From positions 1-64,000 of the forward strand of contig NZ_FPAP01000008.1 in the NCBI RefSeq assembly GCF_900116415.1: DNA of 64,000 nt, written 5' to 3'. A model generated the notes under the pieces. That model was not told the origin of the DNA. It saw nothing but the letters and a program-made list of their open reading frames with translations, and made no database searches. How positions within the stretch are numbered: the first letter of the stretch is position 1; each line of letters opens with the position of its first letter. The stretch is from Chryseobacterium formosense (GTDB taxonomy: Bacteria; Bacteroidota; Bacteroidia; Flavobacteriales; Weeksellaceae). Below, piece by piece: positions 33,129-41,964 of the stretch. A program made the translations under genes and the position numbers.

Positions 33129-33659
33129 TTACAGATTATCGATAAAATTCAAATAAAGAGGAACGCTTTTTTCAATCCATTCTTTAGAAACATTATGCTC
33201 CAGACCATAATAAACAAAAGGCTTCTGATAATCGGCTTTCACATACTCAAAGCTCAATTCAAACGGTCTCGTAAATTCTATCACCGTATGTCTATACTTT
33301 CCATCAGCACTGAAATCTTCGTTATCCACACCTGCAGATATTGCCAAAGCAACCTTTTTTCCACCCACTTTATATCCGCTTTTACTTCCGTAAGCCCAGC
33401 CGTGCAAAAGAACTTCATCAAACCATTTCTTAAGCAAAGACGGACTGCTGAACCAGTAAAACGGAAACTGGAAAACAATTTTATCATAGGCTTCAACTAG
33501 TTCCTGTTCTTTTTTAATATCAATAATTTCATCAGGATAATTTTCATACAATTGATGAAGCTTGTATTTTTCAGGATATTTATTTAATTCTTCCACCCAT
33601 CTTTTGTTGATTAAAGATTCCTCCATTTTAGGGTGTGTTACTATAATTAATGTTTTCAT
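33129..33659 (-). CDS. NAD(P)H-dependent flavin oxidoreductase (KefF/MdaB/YwrO type)
   Basis: Flavodoxin-fold quinone or FMN reductase, cytoplasmic, 176 residues. Seen: N-terminal MKTLIIVTHPKMEESLINK, the FPFYWFSSPSLLKKWFDEVL segment that contacts FMN, and GGKKVALAISAG. Divergently arranged with an HxlR regulator gene, a pairing common for electrophile- or quinone-responsive reductases. Confidence 0.88.
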   Translation of the reverse strand: MKTLIIVTHPKMEESLINKRWVEELNKYPEKYKLHQLYENYPDEIIDIKKEQELVEAYDKIVFQFPFYWFSSPSLLKKWFDEVLLHGWAYGSKSGYKVGGKKVALAISAGVDNEDFSADGKYRHTVIEFTRPFELSFEYVKADYQKPFVYYGLEHNVSKEWIEKSVPLYLNFIDNL

Positions 33660-33694
33660 ATTTTAAAATTTCTTTTACAAAAATAATAGCCGTA

Positions 33695-33748
33695 ACTTAC
33701 ATTTACGATATTAGCAACCCATTGTATGGTACTATAAAAAATGTAAGT
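33695..33748. promoter_or_regulatory. Inverted repeat between oxidoreductase and HxlR gene
   Basis: acttacattt (33695-33704) and aaatgtaagt (33739-33748) are perfect 10-nt inverted repeats 34 bp apart in the divergent promoter region; the second one abuts the regulator's ATG. This is a plausible operator for the HxlR protein on both genes. Confidence 0.5.
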
Positions 33749-34105
33749 ATGACTAAAATAAAAGAAACCTCAACCAATTTTGCCAACAAAAAAGCGCTCA
33801 CAGACGAATGTCCGGAACTCTATGCATCAAAAATGATAGGCGGACAATGGTCTCTCGCTATTTGCAGTTATTTAATCAACGGAAAACTGAGATTTGGCGA
33901 ATTAAGAAAAAGCCTGGGAAACATAACAGAACGAATGCTCACACTCCAATTGCGAAGATTGGAGGAAGATAAAATTATTACAAGAACGGTTTTCGCAGAA
34001 GTTCCGCCCAGAGTTGAGTATGAATTAACAGAAATCGGTTACAAATTAAAACCCGTCATTGAAGAACTGGAAAAATGGGGAATTATGCACAAGGAAAGTA
34101 TCTAA
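33749..34105 (+). CDS. HxlR-family winged-helix regulator
   Basis: 118 residues from the ATG at 33749. HxlR signature: CPELYASKMIGGQWSLAICSYLINGKLRFGELRKSLGNITERMLTLQLRRLEEDKIITR, with the winged-helix tail VPPRVEYELTEIGYKL. Cys near residue 18 is a possible redox sensor. Likely controls the adjacent oxidoreductase. The in-frame region upstream of 33749 overlaps the divergent promoter and is not used. Confidence 0.88.
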   Translation: MTKIKETSTNFANKKALTDECPELYASKMIGGQWSLAICSYLINGKLRFGELRKSLGNITERMLTLQLRRLEEDKIITRTVFAEVPPRVEYELTEIGYKLKPVIEELEKWGIMHKESI

Positions 34106-34110
34106 ACAAA

Positions 34111-34137
34111 AAAACCTCCGAAAAATCCGGAGGTTTT
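34111..34137 (+). terminator. Intrinsic terminator between HxlR gene and lipoprotein gene
   Basis: Ten-nt arms (aaaacctccg at 34111-34120; 34128-34137) with a 7-nt loop, between convergent genes; usable in both directions. Confidence 0.8.
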
Positions 34138-34157
34138 ATATATATAATTTTATTCAA

Positions 34158-34601
34158 TTATAATTCAAGAAAGCTGTGTGCAACTGCAACCTCTTTCGTT
34201 CCGCTTCCTTCGATGGTATCTGTTTCTGCAATCTCACCATCGATATAGATGGATACGATCAGTTTAGAATCAGCATTCAGAAGGTTTGCATTTGCAGCTA
34301 AATTCAACTGCGACTGGCTTGAGTTTACAAAAAACTCACCGCTCGTCCATACCAAACCAGGAGAATCATATAAAGTTTCCTGCTTAATTCCTACCTGACT
34401 TACAATGGTTTTGAAAGTGCTCACAGGAGGAGTTGGAGCCGTACCTCCGTTAACTATTTTTGCTTCAAATTGTACCAGGTGATCCTGAAACTGATCTTCT
34501 TCATCATCTTTACAAGAATTAAAAACAGAAGCTACTGAAAGTAATATCACTGCTAAAAATGAAAGTCTAAGTAAATTTTTTGATTTGTAAAATTGCTTCA
34601 T
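34158..34601 (-). CDS. Lipoprotein of unknown function
   Basis: The start at 34601 gives MKQFYKSKNLLRLSFLAVILLSVASVFNSCKDDEED, a lipoprotein signal with lipidated Cys near 30 followed by an acidic export-type stretch (KDDEEDQ), as used for surface lipoproteins in Bacteroidetes. The remaining 110 residues are beta-rich with no family recognised. The longer frame to 34679 hides the signal peptide. Confidence 0.7.
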   Translation of the reverse strand: MKQFYKSKNLLRLSFLAVILLSVASVFNSCKDDEEDQFQDHLVQFEAKIVNGGTAPTPPVSTFKTIVSQVGIKQETLYDSPGLVWTSGEFFVNSSQSQLNLAANANLLNADSKLIVSIYIDGEIAETDTIEGSGTKEVAVAHSFLEL

Positions 34602-34804
34602 TTCTCCAAATAGATTTTTTAATGTTTCAAATATAGGTTTTTTATCAATATAAAAATAACTTTTATGTAAAATTTCCAATAAAGATTTCTAAATAATATC
34701 AAATCAACAAAAGACTTTTACGCAGTTATTTATATAGATTTCAAATATTTTAAGTTCATTAATTATCAATTAAAAAATCATTCATTAATAATTATATTTG
34801 CTGT

Positions 34805-35443
34805 ATGAATTTAGATTACATCGTAAGAGAACCCGAAAATATTACACCCGATACTTCCATCCTATTTATGCTTCACGGTTACGGAAGCAATGAGCAGGAT
34901 CTTTTCAGTTTCAGAGAAAGCCTTCCGGAAGACTGGATCATCGTGAGTTTCAGAGCTCCAAAAACCACTCAGTTTGAAGGATACTCATGGTATGATATCG
35001 ATTTTAATAACCCTGAAAAATTTATTGACATCGATCAGGCAAAAGAATCATTAGCGGCAGTTACTGAAAACATCATGAAAATTGTAAACAACTATGGTCT
35101 TACGACTGGTAAAACACATTTGTGCGGTTTCAGCCAGGGTGGGATTTTATGTTATGCCTTATCTTTGCAATATCCTGATTTATTCAGTAAAGTGGCCTGC
35201 CTAAGCTGTTATCCTGAAGAAAAGCTGCTTACTGACATTGTAAAAGACAAAAAGAAACTTCAAAATCTGCGTTTCTTCGTTTCTCACGGAACCGATGATG
35301 CCATTATTCCTTTGGAGTGGGGAAGAAAAGCAGCAGACATGCTTTATGATCTGAGCGCATATTTTACGTTCAGAGAATATATGAGCGGTCATGGGGTCAA
35401 TCAGAAAAACTATATCGATCTGATGGAATTCTTCTCAAAATAA
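34805..35443 (+). CDS. Alpha/beta hydrolase, phospholipase/carboxylesterase type
   Basis: 212 residues. MLHGYGSNEQDL is the oxyanion strand-turn, LCGFSQGGILCYAL the nucleophile elbow (Ser near residue 114), GTDDAIIPL contributes the Asp, and MSGHGVN the His. This is the short-esterase family that includes acyl-protein thioesterase-like enzymes. Cytoplasmic. Terminated by a hairpin at 35470-35491. Confidence 0.88.
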   Translation: MNLDYIVREPENITPDTSILFMLHGYGSNEQDLFSFRESLPEDWIIVSFRAPKTTQFEGYSWYDIDFNNPEKFIDIDQAKESLAAVTENIMKIVNNYGLTTGKTHLCGFSQGGILCYALSLQYPDLFSKVACLSCYPEEKLLTDIVKDKKKLQNLRFFVSHGTDDAIIPLEWGRKAADMLYDLSAYFTFREYMSGHGVNQKNYIDLMEFFSK

Positions 35444-35469
35444 CATTTTTTAAGATTTTCAAAATAATA

Positions 35470-35491
35470 AACATTCTTTCCGAAGAATGTT
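35470..35491 (+). terminator. Intrinsic terminator
   Basis: Nine-nt arms aacattctt/aagaatgtt (35470-35478, 35483-35491), 4-nt loop tccg, then eight Ts. Confidence 0.8.
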
Positions 35492-35530
35492 TTTTTTGTT
35501 ACATGTGATATATTTTACTAAATTCAGTAA

Positions 35531-36856
35531 ATGAAATCATGGTTTTTAATATCAATTTTGTTTTTGAGCATTTTCATGAATGCCCAGAATAATTTTGAAA
35601 TAAAAAACGCCAGAAAAGTTGTTATTCCTTTTAAGTTTATCAATAATCTGATCTTTATTCCGATGACTGTAAACGGAGTTGAGCTCACATTTCTTCTGGA
35701 TACCGGAGTCGCCGAAAACACAATTTTCAGTTTAGAAAATAAAGAAATGACACTTCCCTCAATGGAAAAAATGAAATTTTCAGGATTAGGAGGAAATGCA
35801 AGCATTGAAGGTTTTAAATCTGACCGTAATATTGCCAAGATCGGAAACCACATCGTCAATAATTCATTAATGCTTTACATCATTCTGGATGAAGATTTTA
35901 ATATTTCTCCACATGTTGGAATTCCCGTCAACGGTATTTTAGGTTATCATTTTTTTAAAGATTATCCCATAATCATCGATTACAGCTCAAAGAAAATAAC
36001 TGTTTTTAAAGATCAACAGTTATTTCTAAAAAAAGTTCAAAAATTTGATGAACTGCCTATTTCTATTGAAAAAAGTAAACCTTACATTGATATCGAGGTA
36101 GAAATGACCAATGAAAAGAAAACATCAAAACTTCTGATTGATCTTGGCAATAGTGATGCAATCTGGTTATTTCCGACTCTGATAAAAGATTTTGTTTACA
36201 ATCGTCCGAATATTGAAGATTTTTTGGGAAGAGGTTTCAACGGTGATATTTATGGAAAACGAAGCCGCATCCATAATTTTTATCTGGGTGGTTTTAAATT
36301 TGAAAAACCTTTGACCGCAATGCCCGATGAATATTCTATTCAGCATCTAAACTTAGTGAAAGACAGGAAAGGTTCTCTCGGAGGCGATATTATGAGAAGA
36401 TTCACCGTCGCTTTCGATTATCAGAACGAAAAATTATATCTTAGAAAAAACAGAAATTATGATGATCCTTTTCATTTTAATATGAGCGGACTCGATTTTA
36501 AGCAAGACGGGCTTCAATGGGAAAAAGATTATTTAACGTTCAGAACTTTAAACGAAAAATCCACCGCCGGAAACGGTGAATTATACAATAGTAATCTGCA
36601 GTATAAATTTATTTTAAAACCCTTGTTTTCAATCGCCGGAGTTCGAAAAGATTCTCCAGCTTACAAAGCCGGACTCAAAAAAGACGATAAATTAATCGTT
36701 ATCAACGGAAGAAAAACCGCTGATATGACCTTAAACAAGATTATGGAGATGATGAAATCGGAAGAAGGCAAAACAATTAGCATGACTATTGATAGAAAAG
36801 GCGTGGAACTGAAATTCTCCTTCACATTAGAAGACCCAATCCCTTATCAAGAATAA
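35531..36856 (+). CDS. Secreted retropepsin-like aspartyl protease with PDZ domain
   Basis: Signal peptide (residues 1-19), two aspartyl-protease-like halves, the first with the catalytic-type triad LLDTGVAENTIF (about residue 57) and the second LLIDLGNSDAIWLF (about 203), then a PDZ domain (about 365-435: SIAGVRKDSPAYKAGLKKDDKLIVINGRK). Second-half DTG is replaced by DLG, so the fold may act as a dimer or with one Asp. Family proteins are common in Bacteroidetes; substrate unknown. It is 3 bp before a membrane protein gene. Confidence 0.82.
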   Translation: MKSWFLISILFLSIFMNAQNNFEIKNARKVVIPFKFINNLIFIPMTVNGVELTFLLDTGVAENTIFSLENKEMTLPSMEKMKFSGLGGNASIEGFKSDRNIAKIGNHIVNNSLMLYIILDEDFNISPHVGIPVNGILGYHFFKDYPIIIDYSSKKITVFKDQQLFLKKVQKFDELPISIEKSKPYIDIEVEMTNEKKTSKLLIDLGNSDAIWLFPTLIKDFVYNRPNIEDFLGRGFNGDIYGKRSRIHNFYLGGFKFEKPLTAMPDEYSIQHLNLVKDRKGSLGGDIMRRFTVAFDYQNEKLYLRKNRNYDDPFHFNMSGLDFKQDGLQWEKDYLTFRTLNEKSTAGNGELYNSNLQYKFILKPLFSIAGVRKDSPAYKAGLKKDDKLIVINGRKTADMTLNKIMEMMKSEEGKTISMTIDRKGVELKFSFTLEDPIPYQE

Positions 36857-36859
36857 AAT

Positions 36860-37384
36860 ATGGAAACCAAAGAAACCACTTTAGATAAAATAAGAAACAG
36901 ACCGAGATTTAAAATGTACACCCATCTCAGCAAAGAATCTTATGCGGAAAACCTGAAAAATTATCTGGCAGAACACAAAGACGAATTTACAGGAAATGTA
37001 AATAAAGAAGTGGCGACAATTTCTGTATTGACCAAAGATGATAACTATTGGAAGCCGTGTTTAGCACTTCGAACAGAGCTTGATGAAGAAATTACCGTCA
37101 TCCGGGGAGTTTTCGGACCAAGTTCGGCAGTATGGACTTTTTTTATGTTTCTCTATTTCCTTTTTACCATTATGTGGATGACTTTTTTTACGATGTATTA
37201 TGTAGAAAATCAAATTAATAGCAATGAATATCCATGGGCTTTGAACGCTTCTTTTCTGATGCTTATTTTTATTGCTACAACTTACGCCGCTGCGAGATTC
37301 GGGCAAAGTAAAGCAAAAGACGAAATGAAAAAACTCCGCAGGTTTGCGGAGGAATCTACTTTAAAATTTGAAAAAACTATTTAA
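36860..37384 (+). CDS. Membrane protein with two helices
   Basis: 174 residues: a soluble N-terminal part (1-80), two transmembrane segments (about 88-112 and 120-142), and a charged C-terminus. No family recognised. It starts 3 bp after the PDZ-protease and overlaps the convergent L,D-transpeptidase stop by 4 bp; co-transcription with the protease is likely. Confidence 0.65.
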   Translation: METKETTLDKIRNRPRFKMYTHLSKESYAENLKNYLAEHKDEFTGNVNKEVATISVLTKDDNYWKPCLALRTELDEEITVIRGVFGPSSAVWTFFMFLYFLFTIMWMTFFTMYYVENQINSNEYPWALNASFLMLIFIATTYAAARFGQSKAKDEMKKLRRFAEESTLKFEKTI

Positions 37385-38406
37385 TTTTCTAAAACTTCAG
37401 TTTCCTGAACAGCCGCTGCTTCTGAAGCTTTTGCTGTCTTGATCGAATCGGCAACTTTTTCACGATTAGTCTGCTCAAAAATCATTTTCTCAACATTGGG
37501 CTGAATCATTTTCGTCATTTCTTCCACAGAAATATTGTTAGCATTAGGATCATTTAGAAGGTTTCTCCAGGGTTTTCTTTTTCCCCAAGGATAATCACCA
37601 AAAACCATCACCGGAGTTCCTTTTGCCTTCGTTGTTGCTCCACCCGGATTCAAAATCCAGGTATCGGCGTAATTGTATAGCCAGATTGCATCCTTCATCA
37701 ATAATCTTAAACACGAATGTGATGCAGGGTAACCTGGTAAATCATACTGATGCCACCCGATTCCGTGGGTGTTGTGAATATTAAAATTATATGGAAGTTT
37801 CCATTCGCTTTTGACGGTGGAAATTGCCAGTTTCTTTTTCCAATTCGCAAACATTAATCCTCGATCAGTCTGAGCCGATTTTTTACCCATACTTGTCGGC
37901 CCCCATTTTACCAATGCCCCGTTCGAATACACGGCATAAGCCTGAATCGGATACGAAAATATCACAAATTTCTTCACATCACTCAAAATATCAAGCTGTA
38001 ATGGGAAAGGTGAGTATGCCATTAAAGTCGTATCTATTTTTGCAGGTACAACCAAGGTATCAGAATTCCATTTGCTTTTTGAATCTAAACGGTTTAATGC
38101 CAAAATTGCATATCGCTCTCTTTCATTATATTTTTTACTGAAAACTGCATATAGCGAATCTCTCAGCTTTTTATCTTTCGGAATGGCAAAAGCATTGTAG
38201 AAGCCATTTTCCTGCATCATTGGCGGTGCAGATTCTTCGACCGGTTTTGCTTTGATAGAATCCGGATCAGAAGTATTTTTTGCAATTTCTTCTGAAGATG
38301 GAGTTTGCGGATCACTGCTTGCGACCTCATCCTTTTTACAGGAAGTAAGAAACAATGCGAAAAATAATGTGTAAATGATTGATCTTTTCAAAGTCATGTT
38401 TTTCAT
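37381..38406 (-). CDS. L,D-transpeptidase (YkuD) lipoprotein
   Basis: Cell-wall enzyme making or trimming peptidoglycan crosslinks. The start at 38406 gives MKNMTLKRSIIYTLFFALFLTSCKKDE (lipobox LTSC). The YkuD domain (about 145-265) shows HGIGWHQYDLPGYPASHSCLRLL with the conserved His and catalytic Cys in SHSCLR. N- and C-terminal extensions are Pro/Ser/Glu-rich. Monocistronic and minus strand. Confidence 0.88.
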   Translation of the reverse strand: MKNMTLKRSIIYTLFFALFLTSCKKDEVASSDPQTPSSEEIAKNTSDPDSIKAKPVEESAPPMMQENGFYNAFAIPKDKKLRDSLYAVFSKKYNERERYAILALNRLDSKSKWNSDTLVVPAKIDTTLMAYSPFPLQLDILSDVKKFVIFSYPIQAYAVYSNGALVKWGPTSMGKKSAQTDRGLMFANWKKKLAISTVKSEWKLPYNFNIHNTHGIGWHQYDLPGYPASHSCLRLLMKDAIWLYNYADTWILNPGGATTKAKGTPVMVFGDYPWGKRKPWRNLLNDPNANNISVEEMTKMIQPNVEKMIFEQTNREKVADSIKTAKASEAAAVQETEVLEN

Positions 38407-38598
38407 AAAGTACAATGGTTCATTTGAGTTTGATAAGACTTACAAATATCAGACCTAAATTCTCATGGTTACGTTTTTTTAATTCTATATGTCTTGATTA
38501 AATCTACATAAAATATCTTTTATTTCAGCAAAGAAATTATATATTTGCAATAATTCATTAAATATTGAATTAATTTAAATCAAAACATTTACTATATA

Positions 38599-38982
38599 AT
38601 GAAAAAGACAACAGTTTACTCTGCTACAGCGGTTTTTGCATTAACTTTAATCCTATCGTCATTCCAGATTTCAAAAGGAAGACATTTATACAGAAATCAG
38701 TGGCCAATTCCTGCACAGAAAAACCTTCAGATCAAAAATTCATCAAAAGAAAATTTAAATGTGGTTTTATATAACACCTCCAAAACTGATGATCTGAAGT
38801 ATGTAACTAATAAGAACCAAACAAAAGTTCTTCCGAAAAACGATTCTGTTGTAACAAAAATCGATTTTAAAAACGAACTTTATGTAGTAAACAGTTCGTC
38901 AAAAGAAAGCAATTTTAAAATAAAAATCATAAACAACAGTGGTAAAATTAAAACTGCCATTACCGATAAAATCATGAAATAA
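38599..38982 (+). CDS. Secreted small protein of unknown function
   Basis: 127 residues, with a signal peptide (MKKTTVYSATAVFALTLILSSFQ) and a basic beta-rich mature part (Lys/Asn-rich). No family recognised. Possibly a periplasmic or surface protein. Ends in a terminator at 39007-39034. Confidence 0.6.
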   Translation: MKKTTVYSATAVFALTLILSSFQISKGRHLYRNQWPIPAQKNLQIKNSSKENLNVVLYNTSKTDDLKYVTNKNQTKVLPKNDSVVTKIDFKNELYVVNSSSKESNFKIKIINNSGKIKTAITDKIMK

Positions 38983-39006
38983 CGTTTTCAAACGAAAACT
39001 GAGAAC

Positions 39007-39034
39007 AGCATTACTTTCGAAAGACGGTAATGCT
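39007..39034 (+). terminator. Intrinsic terminator
   Basis: Eight-nt arms agcattac/gtaatgct (39007-39014, 39027-39034), loop 12 nt, then a T-run, between convergent genes. Confidence 0.65.
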
Positions 39035-39037
39035 TTT

Positions 39038-39880
39038 TTATTCTGCTTCTCCAGACCGAAGCCAAACCAAATTTCCGTTTTTGTACTGATAAACATCTTT
39101 CCACCATCTTGCACCACCTCTGCATGCACTGGAAATCTCTTTTTTAACTTTATCTAATTTAAGATCACAAAAACAAGAACATTTTGCTTTACTGAAATCC
39201 GGTTCTTTCAGCTTTTTAAATTTTTTTGTCACAGGATCAAAAATAAAAACGGTAAAGGTTCTGTAAACTCCCATTCCTGCATCGGGAATTGAGAAAGAAA
39301 TATCATCATAGCCATCAAAATTATAATCATCAATGATTGCATGGCGGGAAAAATTAGGACTGTCGATATCCGGTAATTCTGTTTTAAATTGATCGTTTTC
39401 AAAATATTTTATTGTCAATAAATTATTATAAAAGGTATTATACGAGATCATTGCATGATGTAAGAAAAAGCGGTTTACCCCGTCATATTCTTCGCTTTTA
39501 TCTTCATGAAATTTGAGTTTAAAAGCCTTGCTGTCGCTTTTCCTGATATATTTTACATCAAAAACATCCCGAAGTCCTTCTGTTAGATAATAGGTTCCGT
39601 TCACTTTTCCGTCTACAATTTCATCCCAAACATAAGAAGTGAAATCCGGCTGACCGTATTCCCGTTGACTGTCATCAATTTTGTAGCTCTTTATTTTTAA
39701 AGGAATAATCCCTTTCCGGCCTTTATACTGTACAAAAGCTCCTTTTCCTTTGGTTCCGTAATAAATTTCCAGACTGAATGGTTTTTTCTCACCAACCGAT
39801 TTTAAAGTAAATGGCTGCGCTTTGATATGAAAGGCAAAAAATAAGACAACAATAAAAAGAGCTTTATACATTTTCATCAC
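39038..39880 (-). CDS. Secreted protein with FG-GAP-like segment
   Basis: 280 residues, signal peptide (MYKALFIVVLFFAFHIKAQ). Near residue 180 the acidic turn AIIDDYNFDGYDDISFSIPD is an FG-GAP/calcium-binding type loop, as in VCBS- or XAC2610-like proteins. Four cysteines near the end (KCSCFCDL, ACRGG) could form disulfides. Overlaps the upstream membrane protein gene by 17 bp, so they are co-translated. Function unknown. Confidence 0.65.
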   Translation of the reverse strand: MMKMYKALFIVVLFFAFHIKAQPFTLKSVGEKKPFSLEIYYGTKGKGAFVQYKGRKGIIPLKIKSYKIDDSQREYGQPDFTSYVWDEIVDGKVNGTYYLTEGLRDVFDVKYIRKSDSKAFKLKFHEDKSEEYDGVNRFFLHHAMISYNTFYNNLLTIKYFENDQFKTELPDIDSPNFSRHAIIDDYNFDGYDDISFSIPDAGMGVYRTFTVFIFDPVTKKFKKLKEPDFSKAKCSCFCDLKLDKVKKEISSACRGGARWWKDVYQYKNGNLVWLRSGEAE

Positions 39881-40286
39881 TTTTAAATTTTTTATTAAAC
39901 TGATAATAGTAAAATCCCCAAAGAGAAAACCAGGGAAGAGATGAAATCACTGAAAGAATTATGTTTTCTTTATCGAAACCGCCTTCTGAAAAGGCAATAA
40001 AAAAGGCGATGCAAAACAAGATCGGCAACAAAAACCAGTACAAAAATTTTGAGGCAGATTTCTGAAAAGTTTTTCTACAGCTCAATAAAGCAGAAAAAGA
40101 AAACAGGCTCAGAAATAAAAGCCATATAATAATTAATCCGTAAGCCAGACCACTCATATCGCACATATGACGATATTGTTCTTCAGGTCTTTTTATAGCA
40201 TCCAAATATAAATACAGTAAGAGTATAGAAATGACTGATGAAAACAACCACGCTTTAAAAATGGAAATAAGAATAAATTTTCTCAT
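39864..40286 (-). CDS. Small polytopic membrane protein
   Basis: 140 residues with four hydrophobic segments (about 10-28, 46-70, 82-100, 112-130). No motif recognised. Its end overlaps the start of the secreted FG-GAP-like gene. Likely an inner-membrane partner of that protein. Confidence 0.6.
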   Translation of the reverse strand: MRKFILISIFKAWLFSSVISILLLYLYLDAIKRPEEQYRHMCDMSGLAYGLIIIWLLFLSLFSFSALLSCRKTFQKSASKFLYWFLLPILFCIAFFIAFSEGGFDKENIILSVISSLPWFSLWGFYYYQFNKKFKSDENV

Positions 40287-40353
40287 CTGTGCAAAATTAT
40301 TATCCTTTAAAATTAAAAAAATATCGCGAATTTTTACACCAAGGTGGGAAAAA

Positions 40354-40378
40354 ACAAAAAACCTTCCGTTTCCGGAAG
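40354..40378 (-). terminator. Terminator after susD
   Basis: On the minus strand, cttccg-gaaa-cggaag is followed by gttttttgttttttc, about 40 nt past the susD stop. Confidence 0.65.
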
Positions 40379-40418
40379 ATTTCTTGACTAAAATATAATT
40401 TTAAAATAACTGTACGTT

Positions 40419-41912
40419 CTAAGGATTCTGTTCGTATCCCCCCAACTGAATTTGTGAAAGAGGAATCTGATACAGATAATCGTTCGTTGTGATGGTATAA
40501 TTGTAATTCAGGTCGGCTGCAGCCTGATTGATTACACTTACTGCGATATTCCAACGTACCAGATCGTGCCAGTAAACGCCTTCTCCTGCAAATTCCACTC
40601 TTCTTTCTTTACGAAGAGCTGTTGTAAAATCGGATGCCGAAATTGATGTTGAAAGCGGAGTAAGACCAGCTCTCTGGCGAATTTTGTTCACATACGGAAC
40701 TGCAGCACTTGTACTTCCCTGCGTATTTAAAACCTCTGCATACATCAAAAGAACATCTTCATATCTGATGATCGGAAAATTAATTGGCCAGTCGTATCTG
40801 TTGGTAATCACTTTTCCCGGCTCTCTGAACTTGATAAAATAATTAGCATTATCCGGCTGTCCGTTAGCGGCTATAAATTGGGTTTTAACTGTAACAGCTT
40901 TTCTAAGATCTCCCGGTTCATATGCATTAATGAGTGATTGCGAAACACCCAATTCACTTGCACTGTATAAACTGCTCTGAGCATTGTACAACGGATCTGC
41001 CGTACCAAAATTCGGAGAAACATAGCTCGGAAGATAAGAGCCTTGTGACAAACCGCCGCTGATATGCTGTATTTCAAAAATATGGTACTTGTTATCGTTT
41101 GCACTTTTAAATAAATCAGCATAAGTAGGTGCAAAAGTTACAAACTGACCTTCACCCTGAATTACCGTAAACAAATGATCTTTAGCTTTGGCAACGTAAG
41201 AACTGTTATTTAAAGGATAACCCGATCCTGTAAGATAAATTCTTCCCAACATCGCATGAGCAGCAGATTTTGTCACACGGCCTTTATTTGCGTTGTCATA
41301 AATATCTTTGAGACCACCTACCGAAGCTTCAATTTCTGAAGTCACGAAATCATAAAGCGTTGCCAGATCTGTTCTCTGGATCTGCGCAGCCTCTTCCGGG
41401 CTCACCGGTTTTGTAACCAAAGGAACTTTACCGAAACTGCGCATCAGTTCAAAATAGGCATAAGCACGTAGAAAACGGGTTTCTGAGCGATATTGTTCTT
41501 TAGTTGCAGTATTGGCAAAAGGAACTTCATCAATTCTGGATAAGATTTTATTTGCATACGTAATCATCTGATACGCATCTTCCCAAAGTACCTGCATTTC
41601 TTCGGTAGAGGAAGTATCCTGAAAACGGTTGATTGCATAATAATCTCTGTTACCGTTTTGTAAAATTGCATTGTAATTATTGGAACGGACTTCTGATGCC
41701 AGTAAATAAAAATTAACATCAAAACCGCCTCTTGACGACGCATTGATCATTGCAGAATATACCCCGGAAACCGCCTGCTGAATCTGAAGTTCAGTTGTAT
41801 AGAAAGAAGTTTGGGTAATATTGTTTTCAGGTTCCAGCATCAGATCATCTTCGCAGCTTACTGTACCTAAAGTTAATGCTCCAAAGATTAACATTTTACC
41901 AATGTTTTTCAT
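40419..41912 (-). CDS. susD: SusD/RagB-family nutrient-binding lipoprotein
   Basis: Outer-membrane surface lipoprotein that captures ligand (glycan, peptide or other) and hands it to its SusC partner. The start at 41912 gives MKNIGKMLIFGALTLGTVSCEDD (lipobox TVSC). SusD-type TPR helices include TEEMQVLWEDAYQMITYANKILSRID, YRSETRFLRAYAYFELMRSFGKVPLV, YEDVLLMYAEVLN and RKERRVEFAGEGVYWHDLVRW. About 497 residues. It follows susC by about 50 bp. No enzyme genes sit nearby to reveal the substrate, and no anti-sigma/ECF pair is seen. Confidence 0.92.
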   Translation of the reverse strand: MKNIGKMLIFGALTLGTVSCEDDLMLEPENNITQTSFYTTELQIQQAVSGVYSAMINASSRGGFDVNFYLLASEVRSNNYNAILQNGNRDYYAINRFQDTSSTEEMQVLWEDAYQMITYANKILSRIDEVPFANTATKEQYRSETRFLRAYAYFELMRSFGKVPLVTKPVSPEEAAQIQRTDLATLYDFVTSEIEASVGGLKDIYDNANKGRVTKSAAHAMLGRIYLTGSGYPLNNSSYVAKAKDHLFTVIQGEGQFVTFAPTYADLFKSANDNKYHIFEIQHISGGLSQGSYLPSYVSPNFGTADPLYNAQSSLYSASELGVSQSLINAYEPGDLRKAVTVKTQFIAANGQPDNANYFIKFREPGKVITNRYDWPINFPIIRYEDVLLMYAEVLNTQGSTSAAVPYVNKIRQRAGLTPLSTSISASDFTTALRKERRVEFAGEGVYWHDLVRWNIAVSVINQAAADLNYNYTITTNDYLYQIPLSQIQLGGYEQNP

Positions 41913-41964
41913 ATTAAATTGTAATCGGTATTTATTTATTTTAGTTGTTTTCATTTTTAAAAAT

